Assembly: GCF_000023585.1 (NCBI RefSeq)
Contig: NC_012914.1
Span: 334,001-398,000 of the forward strand
Source of the DNA: Paenibacillus sp. JDR-2
GTDB taxonomy: Bacteria; Bacillota; Bacilli; Paenibacillales; Paenibacillaceae
DNA length: 64,000 nucleotides
Direction: 5' to 3'
A program made the position numbers and the translations under genes. Positions 26,626-35,407 of this stretch are shown here, piece after piece (position 1 is the first letter of the stretch; each line of letters starts with the position of its first letter). The notes beneath the pieces are model-generated. The model was given only the letters and a program-made list of their open reading frames with translations. It had not been told where the DNA came from and made no database searches.

Positions 26626-26653
26626 AAAGCATCTCCCGTAAGGGAGATGCTTT
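26626..26653. terminator. Bidirectional terminator between ydjO-like and membrane protein genes
   Basis: AAAGCATCTCCC (26626-26637) pairs perfectly with GGGAGATGCTTT (26642-26653) around GTAA, followed by a T-run on the plus strand. Confidence 0.9.
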
Positions 26654-26655
26654 TT

Positions 26656-26952
26656 TTATGTCCGAGCAGCCCCGCGTCCAATCCCCGCAACCATTCGCGC
26701 AATGCCGTACACCATCAAATACCCCGTACTAATGATAAAAGTCGGCGACCCTAGCACCGAGTGGATCTCGGTCATGTATATGGTATCGTCCAAAATGGTA
26801 CGAGTAGCGGAAGTGGCAATAACGGTGGAAGCCAGGAAGATGGCGATGGCGGCGAGACCGCCAAAGACGGATTTGCCTATTTGGCTCCGGTAACTGATCC
26901 ATCCGACAATGGCTGCGGCTATAGCTAGCCCTGCTCCGATAATAAAGATCAT
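26656..26952 (-). CDS. Small membrane protein, three predicted helices
   Basis: A 98-residue hydrophobic protein: helix 1 near residues 1-20 (MIFIIGAGLAIAAAIVGWI), helix 2 about 30-47 (GGLAAIAIFLASTVIATS), helix 3 about 70-90 (FIISTGYLMVYGIARMV). AGAGGTG precedes the start. The family is not recognised. It is divergent from the Fur-regulated FhuF-like gene and converges with the ydjO-like gene. Confidence 0.65.
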   Translation of the reverse strand: MIFIIGAGLAIAAAIVGWISYRSQIGKSVFGGLAAIAIFLASTVIATSATRTILDDTIYMTEIHSVLGSPTFIISTGYLMVYGIARMVAGIGRGAART

Positions 26953-27007
26953 AACAATTCACCTCTCTTTACAGCTTGATGCAAAAAGGCGGATCTTATG
27001 CGGCAAA

Positions 27008-27036
27008 TTGACAGTAATTATGAGAATCGTTATCAT
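27008..27036 (+). promoter_or_regulatory. Promoter with embedded Fur box
   Basis: TTGACA (27008-27013), 17-nt spacer, TATCAT (27031-27036). TGAGAATCGTTATCA (27021-27035) differs at two positions from the 7-1-7 Fur consensus TGATAATNATTATCA and covers the -10, so iron-loaded Fur would block RNA polymerase. Confidence 0.85.
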
Positions 27037-27120
27037 ATAAGAGGATTCTTTACATAGGATGAAAGAGGCAATCCGGTGGGCCAGAGGCCTAGCGGAATAA
27101 TGAAACGGAGGTCGGAGACG

Positions 27121-27921
27121 TTGTTCGATTTTAGTCTCGTAAAGATGTATTATCATATTTCGCCCGAAGGGGCGGAGCATCCGATTTACGATATACCGGC
27201 AACGGGCTTTTTTGATCCGGCTATCCTGAAAGAGGCGCTTCAGCGGAGCGGGGAGACGGTACAGGCGATCTCGAATGCGCTGCCGGCTTCGTTCATCGGA
27301 ACGTCCCTGTGCAAGGTGAGCGTCGTACAGCTGCTGTTCGCTTCGATGTATAATCAATTACTCGATATGTATCCGGATAATATCAACTACCAGGTGGAGA
27401 TGCATGACGATCATGCCCATCTAGGTTATAAAATAAAAGAGCTCCGCTCCATTCCGGTGCCAACGGAGCCCGAAGAGCGCATAGCCTTCCTGCTTCAGCA
27501 TTGGGAGGAGTATTTCACGAATTTCATTACCCCTGCGATTGAAGCAATCGCTGAGGCCGGCGACTTGAAGCCGGATGCGATCTGGCAGCAATTCAGCGGT
27601 CAGCTCAAGATGACGCAGGATTTCATTGCGGATCACATGCAAATGCCTCCTCTCACGGAACAATTCCTGGCGGACGGCAAGCTGCTTGCGGAATTCCTTG
27701 ATCCTGCCTTGTTCAACCGCAGACGCAATCCGTATTACCTCGCGAACCCGCGTTACGTGGAGAACCCGTATAAGCCGGAGGAGAAGTGGCTTGTTCCTTC
27801 TTCCTGCTGCATGTACGACCGCCGCGAGAACGGGACCAAATGCTATACGTGCCCGCGTATGACAAGCGACGAGCGTGAAGCGAGAAAATGCGAAATTCTC
27901 GCGGAAGCCGCCGTGCACTAA
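27121..27921 (+). CDS. FhuF-like siderophore-iron reductase
   Basis: A protein of about 266 residues whose C-terminus carries the FhuF-type 2Fe-2S ligand set: SSCCMYDRRENGTKCYTCPR (C-C-x10-C-x2-C). FhuF-like proteins reduce ferric siderophores in the cytoplasm to release iron. The Fur-box promoter just upstream strongly supports this role. The start is uncertain: TTG 27121 follows GGAGG and gives MFDFSLVKMYYHISP; GTG 27076 and ATG 27100 are in frame upstream. It is monocistronic and followed by a strong terminator; no siderophore genes are adjacent. Confidence 0.87.
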   Translation: MFDFSLVKMYYHISPEGAEHPIYDIPATGFFDPAILKEALQRSGETVQAISNALPASFIGTSLCKVSVVQLLFASMYNQLLDMYPDNINYQVEMHDDHAHLGYKIKELRSIPVPTEPEERIAFLLQHWEEYFTNFITPAIEAIAEAGDLKPDAIWQQFSGQLKMTQDFIADHMQMPPLTEQFLADGKLLAEFLDPALFNRRRNPYYLANPRYVENPYKPEEKWLVPSSCCMYDRRENGTKCYTCPRMTSDEREARKCEILAEAAVH

Positions 27922-27936
27922 TATCTTCCTCTACAT

Positions 27937-27986
27937 AAAAGAGTATCTCCAGGTCCGGTTACCCGGAAGGAGATACTCTTTTTTTC
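27937..27986. terminator. Terminator between fhuF-like and gerA-like genes
   Basis: AAAAGAGTATCTCC (27937-27950) pairs perfectly with GGAGATACTCTTTT (27969-27982), flanked by A and T runs, so it can serve both convergent genes. Confidence 0.9.
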
Positions 27987-28000
27987 GTTCATCCATACGT

Positions 28001-29440
28001 TCATCCATTATCTTCGCGTAGATAGGAATGCTCGCTATTGAGCAGCTTCTTCAGGTCCCCGCGGATGATCGTATCCTTTAATTCCCTTGGCTTGAAAGGA
28101 ATTAGCGGCGATAAATAAGGAACGCCGGCACTTTTGAGCTGAGCCATGTAGATAATAACTAACGTTGTTCCTACAATGATCCCCGTGAAATCGAGGAAAG
28201 CTCCCAAGAACAGAAATAGGAATCTCAGGGTTGAAATAGCGGCGACTAGTTTGTTCAATACGAGAAAGGTTAACATGAAGGTTGCCGCGACGATGACCAA
28301 GGCGAAAGGGTGGGTCAATTTGACCTTAACCAAGGAATCCCCGATCGTAATGGTACCCACCAATGAAATCAGAATGACTAAGCTCTGCGGAAGGCGGAAG
28401 GCAATATCGATCATGGTTCTAAAAATAAAGATGAGCAAGATCATCTCAAATAGTGGGTTTATCAATACTCCCTTTGGGATGAGAACCTTTGCAAAAGCTT
28501 CTGGAAGCTCGCTTTGATGGAAATTGCATAACGCAACAAAAATGGCAGGTATATAAATCGATAACAAAAAACCTATAAACCTCGTGATTCTGTTTGTTAA
28601 CCTGCCGTAACGCGTATGGTATTCATCCGGCGTTTGGATGTTGTCCGTAAATAAGGACGGAACTATAATCGCCCTCGGAGTTCCATCCACAAGAACCGCA
28701 ACCCTGCCCTCGTACAAACTGGAGGCGATGCTATCCGGTCTTTCGGAGGTTTGGCTGAGCGGAAATATGCTTTTGCGGAACTCAAGCGCTTCTTCCACGA
28801 TTCGTGATTCCGTGACGTATTTGACTTTAATGGCATGGAGCCGATTCTGAACGAATTGCAAGACCTGCTTATCGACAACACCGTTAAGGTACAGAATGGA
28901 CACGTTGGTCTTGGCCAAGATTCCGATTTGATGGGTATCTACGCAGAAATCAGGGGTCTTAATCGCTCCCCGAAGCAAGTTGATATTCGTGGAAGCTTTT
29001 TCAGTCAGACCGATAATAGGCCCTCGTGGAGCACGTTCCGAAATCGGCTTCTCCAGACTTCGTTCTTTCCACTCGGCGACATCGACCAGGATAGCTTTCG
29101 AATATCCCTCAAGCAGCAGGACGGCTTTACCTTCGACAAGACCTTCGGATATTTCCTGGATATGAAAAGAAGACGTTGCGTCGGCAGCTTCAATGACATT
29201 GCTTCTAATATAATCAACCAGCTCGCGTTCAACGGGTGCCATATGAAGCAGGGGGCGGATAACCGATTCCTGCAGCCGTTTGCTGTCGATCAATCCTTCT
29301 ATGTAGACAATTGAAGCTTTTAAATGAGCGGCTTGAATGTCCCTGATCTTCAAATCGGTTGTATGGTGGAAGCGTTGCTTGATGATCGCAAGGTTTTGGT
29401 CCAATTGCTTCTGCAGCGTTTTCGGCTCGGTGTCGGTCAT
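28001..29440 (-). CDS. Spore germination protein, GerA family (A subunit)
   Basis: A 479-residue GerA/GerAA-type germinant receptor subunit. The N-terminal cytoplasmic domain (residues about 1-280) contains IVYIEGLIDSKRLQE and GRVAVLVDGTPRAIIVPSLF; the C-terminal part has about five to six membrane helices and the family segment FRTMIDIAFRLPQSL. It would sit in the spore inner membrane and take part in germinant-triggered release. AGGAG precedes the ATG. No GerB or GerC gene is adjacent, unlike typical tricistronic receptor operons. The leader contains a perfect hairpin (29461-29482). Confidence 0.92.
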   Translation of the reverse strand: MTDTEPKTLQKQLDQNLAIIKQRFHHTTDLKIRDIQAAHLKASIVYIEGLIDSKRLQESVIRPLLHMAPVERELVDYIRSNVIEAADATSSFHIQEISEGLVEGKAVLLLEGYSKAILVDVAEWKERSLEKPISERAPRGPIIGLTEKASTNINLLRGAIKTPDFCVDTHQIGILAKTNVSILYLNGVVDKQVLQFVQNRLHAIKVKYVTESRIVEEALEFRKSIFPLSQTSERPDSIASSLYEGRVAVLVDGTPRAIIVPSLFTDNIQTPDEYHTRYGRLTNRITRFIGFLLSIYIPAIFVALCNFHQSELPEAFAKVLIPKGVLINPLFEMILLIFIFRTMIDIAFRLPQSLVILISLVGTITIGDSLVKVKLTHPFALVIVAATFMLTFLVLNKLVAAISTLRFLFLFLGAFLDFTGIIVGTTLVIIYMAQLKSAGVPYLSPLIPFKPRELKDTIIRGDLKKLLNSEHSYLREDNG

Positions 29441-29460
29441 GATGCAGCTCCTTTAAGCGT

Positions 29461-29482
29461 CAACCTGTATAGGTACAGGTTG
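29461..29482. repeat. Perfect inverted repeat in the gerA-like leader
   Basis: CAACCTGTA (29461... arm) and TACAGGTTG flank TAGG, within the 92 bp between the LysR stop and the GerA start. It could be a protein-binding site or an mRNA hairpin; no U-run follows on the minus strand. Confidence 0.6.
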
Positions 29483-29532
29483 GAGCAAACCGAACCTTAT
29501 TATACGCTTCGAACCGGGAACACCGGATCAAA

Positions 29533-30438
29533 TCAATTCGGCATCGGGAACTGCATTTGGAGCCGATGAATAAAGGTTTTGATAATCTTGGAATTGGCCT
29601 TGCTCTTCGACTGCATCCAGCCAAGCGGGACGGGCGGCGCGGTAGGCAGATCAATGTCCAGTATTTTATAGATCGGATAGTTCTGGTAATTCCCGTAGTT
29701 GAAGGAATAGTTCAACCCCAGCGTAATGGCGAGCTCATCGTCGAGAGCCTGACGGATCGCCTCCAGATTATTGGTTGTAAACAGCAGATTGGTTGCGCCG
29801 TAATTCTCGTTCAGGTGCTTGACGTACCAGTCAATATAGTCCTCATTGTAGAGGGCAAGCGGATAACGCATCAGATCCTCCGCTTTAACCCGGTCGCGCA
29901 AGGCGAGCGGGCTGTTCTTATTGACGCAGCAGGTCATGCTGACATCCATTACTTTCGTGAATTTGAGTCCTTCGACGCTAGGCTCGAGATCCTTGTAGAG
30001 GACGAGCAGACCAAGGTCGGTTTTATCCTGATGAATGCTTGTGATCATCTCCTGGGAGTGGGTCTCCGAGATCTCGATCCGGATATTCGGAAAATCTCTC
30101 TTAAACGCCGCAATCGTCTTCACCAGCAGCGACATCGGTCCCGGAATCGTAGCGATGCGCAGCTCGCCGCTGATCGTATTGGTGAAGCTTTGCGCTTCCT
30201 CGCGCAGCTCCCGCACTTTTTCGATAATCTCGCTGGCTTTCTCGATCAGAATGATGCCTTCTGCCGTAGGGAAGGTCCCGTGCCTGGAGCGGGTGAACAG
30301 CTTCACGCCAAGCTCGGTCTCCAGATGCGTAATGGATTGGCTGATCGCAGGCAGCGTGACATGCAGGTTGTTGGAAGCGGCCGAGATCGACTTAACCTTG
30401 GCGACTTCCAGGATATATTCCAATTGGTCAATATTCAT
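29533..30438 (-). CDS. LysR-family transcriptional regulator
   Basis: A 301-residue LTTR. The N-terminal HTH (MNIDQLEYILEVAKVKSISAAS, ISQSITHLETELGVKLF) is followed by the two-lobed effector domain (GELRIATIPGPMSLLVKTI). ATG 30438 is chosen to match the family N-terminus, with AAGGAA upstream at long spacing; 30459 has no ribosome site. It is divergent from two tandem SDR dehydrogenase genes with about 150 bp between the starts and is their probable activator. The effector is unknown. Confidence 0.9.
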   Translation of the reverse strand: MNIDQLEYILEVAKVKSISAASNNLHVTLPAISQSITHLETELGVKLFTRSRHGTFPTAEGIILIEKASEIIEKVRELREEAQSFTNTISGELRIATIPGPMSLLVKTIAAFKRDFPNIRIEISETHSQEMITSIHQDKTDLGLLVLYKDLEPSVEGLKFTKVMDVSMTCCVNKNSPLALRDRVKAEDLMRYPLALYNEDYIDWYVKHLNENYGATNLLFTTNNLEAIRQALDDELAITLGLNYSFNYGNYQNYPIYKILDIDLPTAPPVPLGWMQSKSKANSKIIKTFIHRLQMQFPMPN

Positions 30439-30586
30439 GGTGGACGATCGTTCCTTCATTTTTATTTAACATACCGTAAATTTAACTAAATTTATTATTA
30501 CACTAAACCGTCCTATACTTGAATTGTAAGTTAATTCATTATTCGTTTCGCGCAACGCAATATAGAGACAAGGATGGTGCTTGGTT

Positions 30587-31342
30587 ATGCGTCTGAAAGG
30601 CAAAGTAGCGATTATTACAGGTGCGGGTACCGGGATTGGCAAATCGACGGCGCTTCGTTTTGCGAAAGAGGGAGCGAAGGTTGTCGTAACGGATATTAAT
30701 GAAGCTAGCGTGCAGCAGACGGCCGATGAGGTGAAAAAACTTGGCGGCGAAGCGATCGCGATCCCCCATGATGTAGGCAGCGAGGACAATTGGATCCAGG
30801 TTGTGGACGAGGCGGTTAAGACCTTCGGAACAATTGACGTGTTGTTCAATAACGCCGGCATTTACGTGATCAAGCCGCTGTTTGACACAACGGTGGAGGA
30901 TTGGAACCGCCTGATGAACATCAACGTGACCAGCGTCTTCCTCGGCATGAAGCATGTCATTCCGGTTATGCTGAAGCAGCAGCGCGGTTCGGTCATTAAT
31001 GCTTCGTCCATCGCGGGTATCGGCGGTTCGCCGAACCATGCGTTATATGGCGCAAGCAAAGGCGCGGTGAGGACGATGACGAAGGATGTGGCAATGGAAT
31101 TTGCCACGCAGGGCGTACGGGTCAACTCGATTCATCCGGGGTACATTAATACGGCTATGGTTGATTATGCAGCGGCAACAACAAAGCGTGACAAAGCCGA
31201 GCTTGGGCAAGCCGTTTCTCCTATTGGCCGAGTAGGCAGCGTGGATGAGGTATCGAATCTCGTCTTGTTCCTGGCTTCGGAAGAATCTTCATACATGACG
31301 GGTACCGAAATGGTTATCGACGGCGGCGCGATGGCTCGCTAA
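30587..31342 (+). CDS. Short-chain dehydrogenase/reductase 1
   Basis: A 251-residue classical SDR oxidoreductase. The cofactor motif TGAGTGIGKS, the NNAG motif, catalytic Ser (NASSIAGIGG) and YGASK active site are intact, as is the C-terminal DGGAMAR. Asp in VVVTDINEAS after the second strand suggests NAD(H) preference. Start ATG 30587 has AAGGAT upstream. It is followed 37 bp later by a second SDR and is divergent from the LysR gene. The substrate cannot be read from sequence. Confidence 0.9.
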   Translation: MRLKGKVAIITGAGTGIGKSTALRFAKEGAKVVVTDINEASVQQTADEVKKLGGEAIAIPHDVGSEDNWIQVVDEAVKTFGTIDVLFNNAGIYVIKPLFDTTVEDWNRLMNINVTSVFLGMKHVIPVMLKQQRGSVINASSIAGIGGSPNHALYGASKGAVRTMTKDVAMEFATQGVRVNSIHPGYINTAMVDYAAATTKRDKAELGQAVSPIGRVGSVDEVSNLVLFLASEESSYMTGTEMVIDGGAMAR

Positions 31343-31379
31343 GCAATTATTTATTCTTTGATAAGAGGTGGCTATAACG

Positions 31380-32123
31380 ATGCGTTTTGACAACAAAGTA
31401 GCAATCGTAACCGGCGGAGCTAGCGGCATTGGGGAAGCGACCGTTCGCGCATTCGCTGCTGAAGGCGCGAAGGTTGTTATTGCGGACTTCTCGGACCGCG
31501 GCACGACGGTATCCGAAGAGCTGAACAGTGAGGGCTTTGATACCTTATTCGTAAAAACAAACGTAGCCGACGAAGCAAGCGTCAAGGCGATGGTTGCCGC
31601 AACGGTGAAAAAATACGGCAAGCTGGATATCTTGTTCGCGAATGCCGGGATTGGCGCGCAAGGCGTTACCCATGAGTTGTCGATGAAGGACTGGCAGCGC
31701 ATGATTGATATCAACCTGACAGGTGTTTTCTTGTGCGATAAGTATGCGATTGACCAGATGCTGAAGCAGGGCACTGGCGGGGCGGTCGTGAACTGCGGTT
31801 CGATTCACAGCCATGTGGCCCGCAACACCATTCCGGCTTATTCGGCGGCAAAAGGCGGCGTGAAGCTGTTGACGCAAAGCACTGCGATTGCTTATGCGCA
31901 GCAAAATATCCGCGTGAACGCAGTTTGCCCGGGCTATATCGATACGCCGCTTATTCAAGGCGGCAGCGAAGAGGCGCGCCAATATCTGATCAACCTGCAT
32001 CCCATGGGCCGCCTCGGCACGCCGGAGGAGATAGCCAAATCCGTTCTTTTCCTCGCGAGCGAAGATGCATCCTTCATCACGGGAACAACGCTAACCGTAG
32101 ACGGCGGTTATACGGCGCAATAA
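31380..32123 (+). CDS. Short-chain dehydrogenase/reductase 2
   Basis: A 247-residue classical SDR paralogous to its upstream neighbour. TGGASGIGEA, FANAGIG (Ala replacing the first Asn of NNAG), catalytic Ser in NCGSIHSHV, YSAAKGG and DGGYTAQ are visible; VVIADFSDRG has the acidic residue typical of NAD preference. AAGAGGTGG precedes ATG 31380. The two enzymes are probably co-transcribed and could catalyse successive or alternative oxidations of related alcohols. Confidence 0.9.
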   Translation: MRFDNKVAIVTGGASGIGEATVRAFAAEGAKVVIADFSDRGTTVSEELNSEGFDTLFVKTNVADEASVKAMVAATVKKYGKLDILFANAGIGAQGVTHELSMKDWQRMIDINLTGVFLCDKYAIDQMLKQGTGGAVVNCGSIHSHVARNTIPAYSAAKGGVKLLTQSTAIAYAQQNIRVNAVCPGYIDTPLIQGGSEEARQYLINLHPMGRLGTPEEIAKSVLFLASEDASFITGTTLTVDGGYTAQ

Positions 32124-32304
32124 GCAGCAAACGGCAGATCTGGAAAGAGGCTGCCTCAAAAGAGGCTCGCTAGAAAAAGGCTCGCATAATTGTTTGAGCA
32201 TTTTCAAACAGGTTTAATGCGCAGACTGCTGTTTGGCCCAGATAAAAGTTCCTTTTTTTCATTTTCATGTCTTTATAGGACACCTCCTTTTAAAAAGGCA
32301 GTTT

Positions 32305-32332
32305 TTGAATCTGACTCCCGGGATGGTACAAT
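32305..32332 (+). promoter_or_regulatory. Probable promoter of the 92-residue hypothetical gene
   Basis: TTGAAT (32305-32310), 16-nt spacer, TACAAT (32327-32332), 37 bp before the start codon. It also rules out the open frame extending upstream to 32190 as coding. Confidence 0.6.
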
Positions 32333-32369
32333 AGTCCAAGAACTTGAAATTCGAGGAGTTGTCGTAACA

Positions 32370-32648
32370 ATGAGCGAACCGAATCAAAAAGAGTTAGTGA
32401 ACTATCTGGCGGAGAAAACCAAGGTAGCGGCTGAAACGATCAGTCTGGTGCTGAAGCATGAGCAGGCTTTTATCGATAAGGCGCAAAGCACGGCGAAAGG
32501 CCAAGTTATCGATATCGACAGCGACGAGCTGGTCGATTATGTGCTGAAGCAGCGCGATGTGAAGCTGGACGAAGTGACGGTCGAGAAAATTCTCGATACG
32601 GAGATGGATTATCTCGTCGAGAACGGCTTTGCGGAGTATGAAGACTAA
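32370..32648 (+). CDS. Small acidic conserved-looking hypothetical protein
   Basis: A 92-residue acidic, helical protein (MSEPNQKELVNYLAEKTKV; many Asp/Glu/Lys/Val). No transmembrane segment or catalytic motif. GAGGAG lies 11 nt upstream of the ATG and a promoter about 40 bp upstream. The repeated pattern of long amphipathic helices suggests a small helical bundle or regulator. I do not recognise the family. Confidence 0.65.
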   Translation: MSEPNQKELVNYLAEKTKVAAETISLVLKHEQAFIDKAQSTAKGQVIDIDSDELVDYVLKQRDVKLDEVTVEKILDTEMDYLVENGFAEYED

Positions 32649-32670
32649 ACTAAGCTGCATAACAAAGAAG

Positions 32671-32707
32671 GCCATCTAGCCCATTTGGGGCAAGATGGCT
32701 TTTTTTA
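32671..32707. terminator. Terminator between the small acidic gene and yibE-like gene
   Basis: GCCATCTAGCCC (32671-32682) pairs, with an internal mismatch, with GGGGCAAGATGGC (32687-32699), followed by T7. Confidence 0.85.
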
Positions 32708-32715
32708 TCGGCCTA

Positions 32716-33966
32716 TTATTGCGGTACAGCGGTTTTCTCGCTGTCTACAGGAACTGGGCGGGCTTGATCGAGCTCTACTGCGGAAGCAGCCTTGCGGGCC
32801 AGCATCCGGTCGTAATAAGGCATAAGCCTTGAAGAGACGAAGGCCACGATTGGCGCGGTGAGGATAACGCCGATACTGCCGGTCATGCCTTGCAGCACTT
32901 CGATGGTGACGAGGTTCATATTGACGAGCTGGTCATAAGGCACCTTGTACGCATAGAGGACAAGCAGGGACATAAGCGATGAACCGGTGAAGGCGAGAAT
33001 CAAGGTTGTTGCCATCGTCCCCATCATATCGCGGCCTACGTTCATGCCGGCAAGGAACAAGGCTCGTGGCCCAAGCTCGCGATTCGTTGTGTACACCTCA
33101 TGGACGGCCGATGCGATGGAGATGCCTAAATCCATAATGGCTCCTAGCGCGGCGATAATGACCCCGGCGAAGAGAAGGCCTTCGACCTTCATGCCTGTAT
33201 CGTCGGCGATAATGAGGAGCGTCTCGGAATCATTTGTATTAAATCCGGAGATATGAAGCAGATGTCCGGCTAAGGCGGCTACGCCGCCAGCCAGAATAAC
33301 GCCAATCATCGTGCCGATAATGGCAGACAGTGACTTGGAGCTCCAGCCGTCTAGCAGCAGCAGCGTCGCAATAATGGTTGTGGTCACGACGATTATCGCT
33401 GCGAGCATCGGCGAGTAGCCTCGATACAGCATGGGCAGGAAGAGGAAGATGATACTGCTGAAGGTAAAGAGGAGGGCAACAGCCGACTTCAGCCCCTTTT
33501 TGCCTCCGATTGCCCATAAAATAGCCAGAAAAATCGCGATCATGCCATAGAGATAAGGCGCGCGGTAATAGTTGTAGATCGTCACATTGAAATGGGAGGC
33601 ATTGGCCGTTGAGATGTTCACGACAAGCTTCGTGCCTACCTTTGCGTGAATGTTAAACATGGTACTGAGGTAGTTGGTCACCGGCAAAATATCACCCTTG
33701 TGCTCGCCGGACAATACTTTAATCTTTAGCTCTTGCGTACCCCTATACAGCCCTTCGATATTCGCATCCTTCTCGAGCTGTTCCTTCGTAATCTCCACGA
33801 CCCGTGCTTTCTCGTAGCGTTCATAGCCGCTGCCTAGCTGCTCATTAAACGTGAATTCATCCATCCGGTTGAACTGATATACCGAAGCTGCAAATATGAT
33901 CAGCAATGCGATAAATACGCCTGTCCGAAATCTGGGCTGCGCCATTTTGCTCCAAAATACGTTCAC
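32716..33966 (-). CDS. YibE/F-family membrane protein
   Basis: A 416-residue membrane protein. A first helix near residues 16-28 is followed by an extracytoplasmic beta-rich domain of about 110 residues (QELKIKVLSGEHKGDILPV) and then six or more helices (for example SAVALLFTFSSIIFLFLPM and the segment ALGAIMDLGISIASAVHEV). This is the YibE/F arrangement, a family of unknown transport or structural role. The start is GTG at 33966 with GGAGGG 9 nt upstream. Divergent from the HupE-like gene. Confidence 0.88.
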   Translation of the reverse strand: MNVFWSKMAQPRFRTGVFIALLIIFAASVYQFNRMDEFTFNEQLGSGYERYEKARVVEITKEQLEKDANIEGLYRGTQELKIKVLSGEHKGDILPVTNYLSTMFNIHAKVGTKLVVNISTANASHFNVTIYNYYRAPYLYGMIAIFLAILWAIGGKKGLKSAVALLFTFSSIIFLFLPMLYRGYSPMLAAIIVVTTTIIATLLLLDGWSSKSLSAIIGTMIGVILAGGVAALAGHLLHISGFNTNDSETLLIIADDTGMKVEGLLFAGVIIAALGAIMDLGISIASAVHEVYTTNRELGPRALFLAGMNVGRDMMGTMATTLILAFTGSSLMSLLVLYAYKVPYDQLVNMNLVTIEVLQGMTGSIGVILTAPIVAFVSSRLMPYYDRMLARKAASAVELDQARPVPVDSEKTAVPQ

Positions 33967-34126
33967 TGAAGTTTTCCCTCCGTGTCCTTCGATCTTGTCC
34001 CCATCATAATAATGAATTGTTAATTAGGTATTAATTTACAATTAATTTAAGGAATAAACCAATTCCATTAACAATTTACCTATACGATAAGACAAGATTA
34101 GACATGAACTGGAGGTTATTTCGACT

Positions 34127-35236
34127 ATGAACCGTAAGAGGATCCGCCGGCTGCTTGCGGCAAGCATGCTGGGACTGTTCCTGCTCGTTGCCGGATTAGG
34201 CGGGGGTACAGCCGCATTAGCGCATAGCGGCAACAGCGTTGCGTACTCCGATATTGGACTGCAGGACGGCTCCATTGCTTATGATCTTCGGATCGATATG
34301 TACGATCTTCGTCTTGCCGTCGCGCCGAATGATCCGGACGTCGGCGATTTTTCGCCGGAAGTGCTGCAGAAATTCGTTACCGAGCATAAGGACGATGTGG
34401 AGAATTACCTTTTGGACAAAATCCATCTGTATGCGGACAGCCTGCCGCTGGACGGTTCCTTGCTGACGCTGGAAGCAACGGTAGCGCGGGATCAGCCGTA
34501 TGCGGAAGCGATCCTTCGCTTCGATCTTTCGGGCAAGCCCGAGCATTTCGTGCTCGACTACCAGCCTATCTACGACGACGTGGATCAATGGCACATGAAT
34601 TACGTGACGCTGGACCTTAAGCAGGACGGCAGCGATAAGCAAAGCTATGTCCTGAACTTCGACAAACGGGAAGTGGAGCTCGGGAAAATCAGTCTGCTCC
34701 GCGCGGTGAAGCAGTTCTTCATCCTTGGCATCGAGCATCTTATTACGGGTTATGACCATATCTTGTTCGTGCTTAGCCTATTGATCGGCGCTCGTTCGAT
34801 TAAGCAGATTCTTGGCGTCGTAACGGCATTTACCGCGGCTCATACGGTAACGCTCCTGCTGGCCGGCTTTGGCGTCATTAATCTGCCGGGCAAGCTGGTC
34901 GAGTCGGTTATCGCGCTTAGCATTATATACGTTGCCTTGAACAGCATCCTGAACAAAAATGCGAGCAAGCATAATCTGTTCCTGGCTTTTGGCTTTGGTC
35001 TGATTCATGGGTGCGGATTTGCGGCTACTCTATCGGAGATGAGGCTGGACGGGGGGCAAATGGCGGCGTCGCTGCTGACGTTTAACGTTGGCATCGAGTT
35101 TGGTCAGCTAATGATCGTATTGCTGCTGTATCCGGTTATTCATTATGCCCGCAGGATCCGTTGGACCATGCCGGCAATGTCGGCGACGATTTCGGTGTTT
35201 GGTCTGATCTGGCTGATTCAGCGTGCTTTTCTATAG
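34127..35236 (+). CDS. HupE/UreJ-type membrane protein with extracytoplasmic N-domain
   Basis: A 369-residue exported/membrane protein. A signal sequence (residues 1-31, ending ALAHS) is followed by an extracytoplasmic domain to about residue 190 and then six or seven helices of the HupE/UreJ_2 type. The first contains LGIEHLITGYDHILFVLSLL with the histidine motif HxxxGxDH; later helices contain TAAHTVTLLLAG and GLIHGCGFA. These histidine-lined proteins are proposed metal (nickel/cobalt) permeases, but this long form with an N-domain is uncharacterised. GGAGGT precedes the start. Divergent from the YibE/F gene with an inverted repeat between them. Confidence 0.85.
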   Translation: MNRKRIRRLLAASMLGLFLLVAGLGGGTAALAHSGNSVAYSDIGLQDGSIAYDLRIDMYDLRLAVAPNDPDVGDFSPEVLQKFVTEHKDDVENYLLDKIHLYADSLPLDGSLLTLEATVARDQPYAEAILRFDLSGKPEHFVLDYQPIYDDVDQWHMNYVTLDLKQDGSDKQSYVLNFDKREVELGKISLLRAVKQFFILGIEHLITGYDHILFVLSLLIGARSIKQILGVVTAFTAAHTVTLLLAGFGVINLPGKLVESVIALSIIYVALNSILNKNASKHNLFLAFGFGLIHGCGFAATLSEMRLDGGQMAASLLTFNVGIEFGQLMIVLLLYPVIHYARRIRWTMPAMSATISVFGLIWLIQRAFL

Positions 35237-35407
35237 ACGGAATTTGCGCTGCGGTATGTATAGGTTTCATGAAGGTACGACAAAAGTTTACAAATACTTC
35301 ACCATGAGGATAACATTGTCAAAACATTTAACCACTAAGGTTTTTATGATGCCTTAGATAGACAAGCTCCACAGGTCAAGGCAATCAAAAAGTGGGAGGG
35401 TATTACA

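Noticed and set aside
32190..32369. N-terminal extension of the small acidic protein gene
   Set aside because: A good promoter lies within it and the only ribosome site is at 32353-32358, so translation starts at 32370.
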